A DNA stretch of 12,856 nt, from positions 1 through 12,856 of the forward strand of contig JAPLEC010000296.1 of NCBI GenBank assembly GCA_026391515.1, in the 5' to 3' direction. Of this stretch, positions 6,498 to 12,856 are shown one piece after another. The translations under genes and the position numbers were made by a program. Each line of letters starts with the position of its first letter. The stretch's first letter is position 1. Source of the DNA: Bacteroidia bacterium. GTDB taxonomy: Bacteria; Bacteroidota; Bacteroidia; Bacteroidales; VadinHA17. The notes beneath the pieces are model-generated. The model did not search any database. It had not been told where the DNA came from and saw only the letters and a program-made list of their open reading frames with translations.

Positions 6498-8690
6498 ATG
6501 GCAAGCATTATACCTGGTTACGAGTATGACATCTTCATCAGCTACCGGCAGAAAGACAATAAGTATGATGGATGGGTGACAGAATTTATTGATCATTTAA
6601 AAAGTGAGATTGAGGCAACTTTTAAGGAAGACATTTCCATTTATTTCGATGAAAATCCGCATGACGGACTGCTTGAGATCCATAATGTGGATAAAAGTCT
6701 GGAGAGCAAGCTTAAATCGCTGATCTTCATGCCGATCATTTCACAAACCTATTGTGATCCGAATAGTTTTGCATGGCAGAATGAATTTATTGCCTTTAAC
6801 AAAATGGCATCCGGTGACCCGCTTGGCAGGGATGTAAGGCTGGCAAGCGGAAATGTTTGCAGCAGGATAATCCCGATAAAAATCCACGATCTGGATGCTT
6901 CTGATACCGAGCTTATCGAAAACGAGTTGGGCTGCAGGTTACGGGCTATCGAGTTTATTTTCTCGAGCGCTGGAGTAAACAGACCTCTGAAACCCGATGA
7001 TAATCCTGATAAGAACCTGAATAAGACGTATTACCGTGACCAGATCAACAAAGTTGCCAATGCAGTTAAGGATTTAATCTATGGGATGCACCCGGATCCT
7101 AAAAAACGTGCTTCAAAATCATATCAGTCAAGCGCCCCACATGGCTTTACTGAAACCCAACCTATAACTGTTCCCAAAGAACCAGTTCGCAGGTTAAGTC
7201 TTTCATGGAAGACCATACTTTTTGGATTACTTGGAGTTCTGCTTGTAGCAGCACTGATTATCTTCCTACCGAAGTTAATCAATAAAACAGGATCAGGAAT
7301 TTCAAGGGCAGAACTTGTTATGAAAGCTATAGCAGTTCTTCCTGTTTCTAACCTTACCGGAAATCCTGAACTTGAATATATCGCTCAAGGTCTTCAGGAT
7401 GACATAACAGGGAGGCTTGGAGGTATTAATAACCTGATTGTCAGACCAATGTCTTCAACCTTACAATTTAAGGACTCTAAAGAACCTATCAAACAAATAG
7501 CAAAGAAACTGAGTGTCGATAACATAATTGAATCGTCGATTAAAGGAGTTGAAGATAGTATCCAGATAGAAATGCGGTTAGTTGAAGCATTTCCGGATGA
7601 GAGATATATCTGGAGCTCTTCCTTTTTGAATAAAGGTGGGAAGAATATTACAAAAATCTATCAGGAAATAGTTTCTCATATTACTGAGGGACTGAAGATC
7701 AAACTCACTCAAAATGATGAGAATAATATTCTAAATATCAGGCCGCATAATCCTGATCTCAAGAAAGCATGTGATAAAGGGAAATATTATATGAATAGAC
7801 TTACTACTGAAGATTTTGAACAAGGATTGAAATATTACAATGAAGCAATGGCTATAGATCCAACTGATCCATTGCCATATCTTGGCCTGGCACTCGGTTA
7901 CAGCAATGCAGGCCACGTATCAAACGTTGCAGCTGATGCTTCAAATCGGGCTGTAGCTTATGCCCGTCAGGCTCTTGCGCTTGATTCGACTTTGGCTGAA
8001 GCTTATATTGTTTTGGCTACTAGAGCGCTTTATACTGATTATGATTTCGTTGCAACGAAACGTTATTTAAAACGCGCAATGGAACTTAATAATAACCTCC
8101 CAATAGTCCATTACCACTATGGATGGTATCTGATGCTAAGTAATAATGTAGATGGAGCAGTAGCTGAATTCAGAAAATCCATTGAAATTGCTCCTACTGA
8201 CGTTACTTATACCTGCAACCTCGGAAGTCTGTACTGGTGGATTGGAAGATATCAGGAAGCTTCTGAGGAAAGTCAAAAGGCGCTTCAGCTTGATCCGAAT
8301 TATCCTATGGCTTATGCGATGCTGGGCGCAGCTTATGCCGGACTTGGTATGTATGAAAAAGCTATTGAAACACATAAAAAAGGATTAGCAATAAGTCCGG
8401 GATTTGAAAGTGTTCTTGGTGTAGCTTATGCCATGGCGGGGCAGAGAGATAAAGCTCTAGAAATAGCTTCTCAACTGGAGAAAACAAATGAAAAATGGTA
8501 TACCTGGGGTATTGCAGAAATTTATGCAACCTTGGGAGATAAGGAAAAAGCGCTCTATTGGGTTGAAGAGTCCTACAAACAACGCCATGATTTTACTCCA
8601 TGGTTTAAATATGATGCTTGTCTTAAACCATTATATAATGAGCCACGATTTAAGGATGTCATAAACCGTTTGAATCTGCCTGAAAATTAA
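6498..8690 (+). CDS. TIR domain - membrane helix - TolB-like/FlgO domain - TPR repeat protein
   Basis: The 730 residues fall into four parts. An N-terminal TIR domain (about 8-195) has box-1 DIFISYRQKD (11-20), IYFDE (48-52), LIFMPIISQTY (75-85) and a WxxE motif at Trp93-Glu96 where TIR NADases carry their catalytic glutamate. Its end has RAIEFIFSSAGVNRPL (149-164) and YYRDQINKVANAVK (178-191). A single TM helix follows (about 239-258), preceded by RRLSLSWK, so N-in/C-out by the positive-inside rule. Next is a TolB-N-terminal/FlgO-like module (about 275-405: IAVLPVSNLTGNPELEYIAQ, then DNIIESSIKG). Last are several TPRs (about 430-690) and the usual tail of TolB-TPR proteins (PLYNEPRFKDVI). 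A cytoplasmic TIR output with an extracytoplasmic TPR sensor is inference; NAD hydrolysis is untested. It has its own promoter. No Thoeris-type partner is nearby. The downstream neighbour is a membrane zincin. Confidence 0.9.
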   Translation: MASIIPGYEYDIFISYRQKDNKYDGWVTEFIDHLKSEIEATFKEDISIYFDENPHDGLLEIHNVDKSLESKLKSLIFMPIISQTYCDPNSFAWQNEFIAFNKMASGDPLGRDVRLASGNVCSRIIPIKIHDLDASDTELIENELGCRLRAIEFIFSSAGVNRPLKPDDNPDKNLNKTYYRDQINKVANAVKDLIYGMHPDPKKRASKSYQSSAPHGFTETQPITVPKEPVRRLSLSWKTILFGLLGVLLVAALIIFLPKLINKTGSGISRAELVMKAIAVLPVSNLTGNPELEYIAQGLQDDITGRLGGINNLIVRPMSSTLQFKDSKEPIKQIAKKLSVDNIIESSIKGVEDSIQIEMRLVEAFPDERYIWSSSFLNKGGKNITKIYQEIVSHITEGLKIKLTQNDENNILNIRPHNPDLKKACDKGKYYMNRLTTEDFEQGLKYYNEAMAIDPTDPLPYLGLALGYSNAGHVSNVAADASNRAVAYARQALALDSTLAEAYIVLATRALYTDYDFVATKRYLKRAMELNNNLPIVHYHYGWYLMLSNNVDGAVAEFRKSIEIAPTDVTYTCNLGSLYWWIGRYQEASEESQKALQLDPNYPMAYAMLGAAYAGLGMYEKAIETHKKGLAISPGFESVLGVAYAMAGQRDKALEIASQLEKTNEKWYTWGIAEIYATLGDKEKALYWVEESYKQRHDFTPWFKYDACLKPLYNEPRFKDVINRLNLPEN

Positions 8691-8724
8691 AAAATTCATT
8701 TGTCGCTTTTATTACCTAAATTCC

Positions 8725-8755
8725 TTTGCAATACTTTTTCAAAAAGCTAAATTTG
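8725..8755 (+). promoter_or_regulatory. Bacteroidota-type promoter of the DUF3267 gene
   Basis: TTTG (8725-8728), exactly 19 bases, then TAAATTTG (8748-8755) fitting TAnnTTTG. The predicted transcription start is near 8761, about 10 bases before ATG 8771. Because the motif covers a possible TTG start at 8726, it decides the start in favour of 8771. The spacer holds a 6-bp-arm inverted repeat CTTTTT-C-AAAAAG (8734-8746). Confidence 0.65.
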
Positions 8756-8770
8756 AGAAAAGTTCCTTTT

Positions 8771-9391
8771 ATGTCATTACAGGTTGAAGATCTTGAAGAT
8801 CAATCGAAATACAGACAAATACTTAAAGTACCCTATGAAGAGCTTGTAACATTTGTTCTCGACTATATCAGGAGAAAATCGGGAGTGATGATTTTTTTCT
8901 GGTTTGTTTGTATTTTATTCCTTGGAATCGCTCTTTCTATCAGAATTAATATTGCAGGATATTTCCATTTAAAGAGTATTATGCTTTATTCAATTCTCGG
9001 GCTGATTGTTTTCCCGATTTTAATAATTCCTGTTCATGAACTCATGCACATAATTCCATTTTATCTTACTGGTGTCAGGAGAATCAGAATTGGAGTCGAT
9101 CTGAAGCAATATATTTTCTATGTCACCGCGCACCGGCATGTTATTACCCGAAGGCAGTACCGGTTTGTTGCCCTTATCCCGTTCGTTACCGTTAATATAG
9201 CTCTCCTGATTCTCATTTTATTTCTTCCCGGCCTATGGAAGTGGAGTCTCTCTCTCCTTCTTTTTGTGCATACAACAATGTGCGCCGGCGATTTTGCCAT
9301 CCTGAACTTCTTCTTTTTAAACCGTAAGAAAAAGATCTATTCGTGGGACGATGCAGATGAAAAGACGGCCTATTTTTATGAGGAGATATGA
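8771..9391 (+). CDS. DUF3267 integral-membrane zincin-like protein
   Basis: I place the start at ATG 8771 (206 residues) rather than TTG 8726, because the promoter overlaps the longer reading. The protein has about four hydrophobic helices (residues ~39-57, 68-87, 134-153 and 156-173 from Met 8771). An HExxH zinc motif, HELMH (89-93), sits at the cytoplasmic or membrane end of the second helix, followed by IPFYLTGVRRIRIG. A later CAGDF (171-175) offers Asp174 as a possible third ligand. This HExxH ... GD layout is that of the DUF3267 'putative zincin peptidase' family; neither substrate nor activity is established there as far as I know. The charged ends (RRKSG before helix 1, NRKKKIYSWDDADEK at the C-terminus) suggest cytoplasmic tails. 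It begins 80 bases after the TIR-TPR stop, with its own promoter. It converges on the beta-galactosidase gene. Confidence 0.82.
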   Translation: MSLQVEDLEDQSKYRQILKVPYEELVTFVLDYIRRKSGVMIFFWFVCILFLGIALSIRINIAGYFHLKSIMLYSILGLIVFPILIIPVHELMHIIPFYLTGVRRIRIGVDLKQYIFYVTAHRHVITRRQYRFVALIPFVTVNIALLILILFLPGLWKWSLSLLLFVHTTMCAGDFAILNFFFLNRKKKIYSWDDADEKTAYFYEEI

Positions 9392-9399
9392 TAAGAAAG

Positions 9400-9436
9400 A
9401 GAGGGGGAGAGGGGGAGAAAATGTGAGGGGGAGAGG
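9400..9436 (+). repeat. Purine-rich low-complexity repeat
   Basis: AGAGGGGG occurs twice in tandem (9400-9407, 9408-9415), then AGAAAATG and a third GAGGGGGAGAGG copy (9425-9436). It starts 9 bases after the DUF3267 stop. Three G5 runs plus a GG could allow a two-layer G-quadruplex in the plus-strand RNA or DNA. Confidence 0.6.
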
Positions 9437-9440
9437 ATGA

Positions 9441-9509
9441 AAAGTTGAAGAGTTGAAGAAGTTTAATCTATTTCGACGTTTTTGAACTTCTTCAACTATT
9501 TTCAACTTT
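9441..9509. terminator. Long two-part hairpin between convergent genes
   Basis: AGTTGAAGAAGTT (9451-9463) pairs over 13 bp with AACTTCTTCAACT (9485-9497). Outside it, AAAGTTGAA (9441-9449) pairs over 9 bp with TTCAACTTT (9501-9509), separated by a small internal loop (1 and 3 bases). The apical loop is 21 bases. Placed between the DUF3267 and lacZ stops, it can fold in either transcript and probably terminates both. GTTGAAGA is tandemly duplicated in the left arm. Confidence 0.6.
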
Positions 9510-9527
9510 CTTAAACCTTATAAATCA

Positions 9528-12500
9528 TTAAAATCTCTCTTTAGCAAGTTTCAGAATATCATCCTCCTTCACAATCGGACGTATCCTGAATGAGTATTCA
9601 TATCTTCTGTCAAGAAGCCGGTACTCCGGATGTATCTTTGCACCCCACGAATTATCACCTCCCACTCCCATCTGACCAAGGTCGATATTAAGATTGACCA
9701 GCTCACGGGGCTTAACATTGTTGATATGAGTGTTGGCAGTTTTTGCGTCCTTCCTGTATTGAGATAATTTACCTGGCGATTCAAAATCATCATGGATATT
9801 ATTCAGGGCTGCAAAGCAGAACAGCGGATTTCCTGAAACAAGTAAACCTGAACCATTATCGTCAGTCAGGGTAAGCCAGCGGGTGTCGGTCTTATAGCCG
9901 TTCTCCTGAGGACGGACATAAGGAACATACTGATCGGCAACAGTGCTTTCATATAAACCCACGTCGGCCGATGTCTTTCTGTCGGCATAGTTTTCATGAG
10001 GCCCTCTGCCGAACCATTTAAGGTTCGTAAATTCCTGGGGCAGCTGCATCTGCATCCCCATCCTGGGAATTTCAGGGATTTTTTCTGATATTTTCTCAAA
10101 TGAGTTTGAAACAATTACATCTGCCGATCCGAGTATTGTGTAAACAGTCGAATAGCCTGCAATTTTCTCACCATCAATACCTTTAATATCATACCTGAAA
10201 ACAACAACAATTTTCCCCAGATCAGGCTGGCTTATATCGGCTTTGGTAACAGATGTTCTCTCACCGGCTTTTTTCCAGACACCTAACCAACTATCCATTC
10301 CATAGCCATAGTCATTATCGGTTGGCGGTCTCCAGAAATCAGGTTCGGGACCCTTCAGCAGAAGCTCTTTTCCTTTAAAATTGTAAGATTCCATCCTGCC
10401 GGTCTCAAGATTGAAAACTATCTTCATATCTGTTCCGGCAACCTCAAGCTTATTACCAATAGTTTTTGACTGAAGAATTACTGATTCGCCCTGAATGATT
10501 TTAACCTGTTCTCCTTCGACAGGCAGCTTAAACTGTGCTGAAGCATAAACATGATCCGGTGGCACTAAATTCCATTCTTCAGTTCTCGAAACCTTTATAT
10601 TCAGAAAATATTCGGTTCCGGGAGCAGGATTGATTTTTTCAAGAGGAAGCAGAACAAGTGTTTCATTTTTTGGTTTCATATCGGGCAGTGACAGTTTTCC
10701 TGATTGCAAAACTGATCCATCAGTAACTACTTCCCAGTCAATATTAAACGCTGACAGATTGGTAAAATCGTATTTGTTTTTAATTTTAATCAATCCTCTT
10801 TTCAGGTCAACAGCCTCAAAACCAACATATTGATAAACCTTATTAACTTCACTTAATCCGGGTTTTGGAGTCCTGTCAGGCCAGGTAAGACCGTTAATGC
10901 AGAAGTTCCCGTCACTCGGAACACCCTCTTCGCCAAAATCACCGCCATAAGCCCAGTATTTTTCTCCGCTCTCATCAGTCTGCAGGATCCCCTGGTCGAC
11001 CCAGTCCCAGACAAAAGCACCCTGCAGCTTCGGATATTTTTCAATAACATCCCAGTAATCCTGCAGGTTGCCGGTCGAGTTGCCCATCGCATGAGCATAT
11101 TCGCACATAATCAGCGGTCTGTCGTTCTTTTCATCTTTTGCGTATTCTTCAATCTGACCGATACTAGCATACATCGGACAATAAATATCTGTGTGCCGTT
11201 CAGTAGTATTGGTGCTTTGTTCGGCCCGTTCATACTGAACCGGACGCGATGTGTCTCTGGCTTTTGCCCATTTATAGTTATTCAGAAAATTGTGTCCGTC
11301 TCCTGCTTCATTGCCAAGCGACCAAATTATTACTGAAGGATGATTTTTATCTCTCTCAACCATTCTCTGCATCCTGTCGAGATGCGCAGCTGCCCACTCG
11401 GGCTTATCAGCAAGGGTTACATCTTTATTATATCCTATTCCATGAGATTCTATATCAGCTTCATCAATAAGATAGAGACCGTATTTGTCACACATTTCGT
11501 ACCAGAGCTCCTGCTGAGGGTAATGCGATGTCCTCACAGCATTGATATTGTAGCTCTTCATTGTACGGATGTCTTTTAATATCAATGTCTCATCAACAAC
11601 ATGCCCGTTAATTTCATCATGCTCATGCATGTTTGTTCCCTTGATCAGGATTGCAACTCCGTTAATAAGTAATTGTGAATTTTTTATTTCTACTTTACGG
11701 AACCCGATTTTCGAACTGACGCTTTCAAGGATATCTCCATCTTTATCTTTAAGGCTTATTACCAGGGAATAAAGATCAGGAGTCTCAGCGGACCATTTTT
11801 TTATTTCAGGCAAGTTCTTTTCAAAACTTATATCAGCCTTATTATCAGAAAGTTTGGCATTTTCAGACTCTGAATAAAGCTCCTGTCCGTTGTCGAAAAG
11901 CGAGGCTTCGACAACGAAATCACTCTCTTTACCACTAATGTTTTTCAGAGAGACTCCAAGCTTCAGTAAGCCATCTTTGTAATTATTTACCAGATCACCG
12001 ACTGCAAAGAAATCATTAATAAAAGTTTTTGGTCTCGCATGGAGAAATACAGTTCTTTGAATTCCACTCATTCGAAAGAAGTCCTGGTCTTCAAGGTAAC
12101 TTCCGTCGCACCAGCGATAGACCTCTACAGCAAGCGAGTTATTACCTCTTCTAAGATATTTTGTGATATTGAATTCAGCAGGTGTTTTGCTATCCTGGCT
12201 GTAACCTACAAGCTGTTCATTTACCCACACATAGAAAGCTGATGCGACAGCGCCGAACTGAAGAAAAACTTCCTTGTTTCTCCACCCTGAAGGAATTTTG
12301 AAATCTCTTTTATATGACCCGACAGGATTATATTCGTGTGGTATAAAAGGTGGATTTTTTTTAAACGGATATGAAATATTGACATATATCGGAACATCAT
12401 ATCCCTTCATTTCCCAATTAGAAGGGACTTCAATATTATCCCAGTCTCGGGTATCATAATCATCTTTAAAAAACCAGTATGGCCTCTGATCAGGCGATTT

Positions 12501-12758
12501 TACAAGGTGAAATTTCCATATTCCATCAAGTGATAAATAATTTGGAGAGTTCGTTTTCACTTCTTCAAGAGCCGACTCTTCATCATTAAAGCTGATGAGT
12601 GTTGCATGGGGGTATTCCCTGTTCTGATTGAACATTCCGGGGTTTTCCCAGTCGCGCGGCTCCTTTTCAGTAAATACGACACCTTCATATTTGCTGTATC
12701 TCTTACAGGCAGTGAATATTAATGTAATCAACAGAATATAAAATAGAATTTTCTTCAT
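9528..12758 (-). CDS. lacZ: Beta-galactosidase, GH2 family, LacZ type, with lipoprotein signal
   Basis: Hydrolyses terminal beta-D-galactosides with retention. The 1076 residues start with a lipoprotein signal (hydrophobic 4-16, FTAC with Cys18). The residues after Cys are KRYSKYE, without the acidic run of surface export signals, so periplasmic anchoring is more likely. LacZ domains follow: galactose-binding (about 70-245) with DGSYLEDQDFFRMSGI (218-233); immunoglobulin-like (247-354); TIM barrel (357-650) with NMHEHDE (376-382), DEADIESHG (432-440), acid/base Glu484 in WSLGNEAGDG, nucleophile Glu553 in MCEYAHAMGN, and WDWVDQG (584-590); a second beta domain; and the large C-terminal domain ending in MGVGGDNSWG (Trp1038 aligns with E. 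coli Trp999). Key residues are intact. E. coli LacZ is about 1024 residues; the excess is mostly the N-terminal signal and linker. No sugar transporter, SusC/D or regulator is visible; upstream neighbours lie outside. The natural substrate may be a plant or host galactoside rather than lactose. Confidence 0.95.
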   Translation of the reverse strand: MKKILFYILLITLIFTACKRYSKYEGVVFTEKEPRDWENPGMFNQNREYPHATLISFNDEESALEEVKTNSPNYLSLDGIWKFHLVKSPDQRPYWFFKDDYDTRDWDNIEVPSNWEMKGYDVPIYVNISYPFKKNPPFIPHEYNPVGSYKRDFKIPSGWRNKEVFLQFGAVASAFYVWVNEQLVGYSQDSKTPAEFNITKYLRRGNNSLAVEVYRWCDGSYLEDQDFFRMSGIQRTVFLHARPKTFINDFFAVGDLVNNYKDGLLKLGVSLKNISGKESDFVVEASLFDNGQELYSESENAKLSDNKADISFEKNLPEIKKWSAETPDLYSLVISLKDKDGDILESVSSKIGFRKVEIKNSQLLINGVAILIKGTNMHEHDEINGHVVDETLILKDIRTMKSYNINAVRTSHYPQQELWYEMCDKYGLYLIDEADIESHGIGYNKDVTLADKPEWAAAHLDRMQRMVERDKNHPSVIIWSLGNEAGDGHNFLNNYKWAKARDTSRPVQYERAEQSTNTTERHTDIYCPMYASIGQIEEYAKDEKNDRPLIMCEYAHAMGNSTGNLQDYWDVIEKYPKLQGAFVWDWVDQGILQTDESGEKYWAYGGDFGEEGVPSDGNFCINGLTWPDRTPKPGLSEVNKVYQYVGFEAVDLKRGLIKIKNKYDFTNLSAFNIDWEVVTDGSVLQSGKLSLPDMKPKNETLVLLPLEKINPAPGTEYFLNIKVSRTEEWNLVPPDHVYASAQFKLPVEGEQVKIIQGESVILQSKTIGNKLEVAGTDMKIVFNLETGRMESYNFKGKELLLKGPEPDFWRPPTDNDYGYGMDSWLGVWKKAGERTSVTKADISQPDLGKIVVVFRYDIKGIDGEKIAGYSTVYTILGSADVIVSNSFEKISEKIPEIPRMGMQMQLPQEFTNLKWFGRGPHENYADRKTSADVGLYESTVADQYVPYVRPQENGYKTDTRWLTLTDDNGSGLLVSGNPLFCFAALNNIHDDFESPGKLSQYRKDAKTANTHINNVKPRELVNLNIDLGQMGVGGDNSWGAKIHPEYRLLDRRYEYSFRIRPIVKEDDILKLAKERF

Positions 12759-12782
12759 GATAATCAGAATTTAAAATGATGA

Positions 12783-12790
12783 TAAAGTTA
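12783..12790 (-). promoter_or_regulatory. Weak -7-like element upstream of lacZ
   Basis: On the minus strand the bases read TAACTTTA, one mismatch from TAnnTTTG, about 25 bases before the lacZ ATG. No well-spaced TTTG lies upstream. The remaining bases to the right edge are AT-rich with no gene that I can see. Confidence 0.25.
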
Positions 12791-12856
12791 TAAAAATCGG
12801 TTGAAATTTATCTGAAATGCCAAAAGAGTCTGTAAATTTTGCTATCCGCGTCAATA

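Noticed and set aside
6498..8690. Thoeris or another known TIR defence system
   Set aside because: No ThsA-like SLOG/SIR2 partner, STING, nuclease or other effector gene is adjacent, and the TM-TolB-TPR half does not fit those systems.
8726..8770. N-terminal extension of the DUF3267 protein from a TTG codon
   Set aside because: The segment coincides with a well-matched -33/-7 promoter, and ATG 8771 is a better start.
10630..12459. Several plus-strand open frames of 60-81 codons opposite lacZ
   Set aside because: All are shadows of the LacZ frame, with no recognisable domains or start signals.
1..12856. CRISPR arrays, tRNA or rRNA genes, insertion sequences, attachment sites
   Set aside because: No regularly spaced repeats, tRNA-like cloverleaf, transposase reading frame or flanking target duplications were seen on either strand.

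Overview
The window looks like a chromosomal stretch of a member of the Bacteroidota, probably a Bacteroidales-type organism. Supporting signs are: promoter-like TAnnTTTG (-7) and TTTG (-33) elements with no clear Shine-Dalgarno sequences; a DUF4294 protein, a family I know only from this phylum; a LacZ-type enzyme carried behind a lipoprotein signal; AT-rich intergenic DNA; and a TIR-membrane-TolB-like-TPR fusion of a kind familiar from these genomes. I see no transposase, integrase, tRNA, rRNA or CRISPR array.

Layout. (1) 1-4099, all minus strand: pcm (protein-L-isoaspartate O-methyltransferase), a GloB-like metallo-beta-lactamase-fold hydrolase 6 bases behind it, then gcvP (glycine decarboxylase P-protein) after an 83-base gap. 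gcvP runs off the left edge, missing roughly its last 50 residues. (2) 4262-4939, plus: a lone short sugar transferase that would start glycan assembly on a polyprenyl phosphate. A GC-rich motif just upstream is a possible operator. (3) 5017-6212, minus: DUF4294 secreted protein followed by thpR (RNA 2',3'-cyclic phosphodiesterase), a likely two-gene operon. (4) 6213-6497: a divergent regulatory region with a -7 element facing each way and a perfect 10-bp-arm palindrome of CRP/FNR geometry. (5) 6498-9391, plus: a 730-residue TIR/TM/TolB-like/TPR protein and a small multi-pass DUF3267 membrane zincin with its own promoter. (6) 9528-12758, minus: a complete LacZ-type GH2 beta-galactosidase with a lipoprotein signal.

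How the genes work together. Most are unconnected housekeeping or catabolic genes. The part most likely to hold new biology is region 4-5. There a cytoplasmic TIR domain, with a WxxE glutamate in the place where TIR NADases carry their catalytic residue, is joined through one membrane helix to an apparently extracytoplasmic TolB-like/TPR module. It sits beside an integral-membrane HExxH protein and downstream of a shared palindromic operator. A signalling or defence role is inference.

Both convergent gene junctions (4940-5016 and 9392-9527) carry purine-rich plus-strand tracts and hairpins. These probably serve as bidirectional terminators and may be members of dispersed intergenic repeat families.
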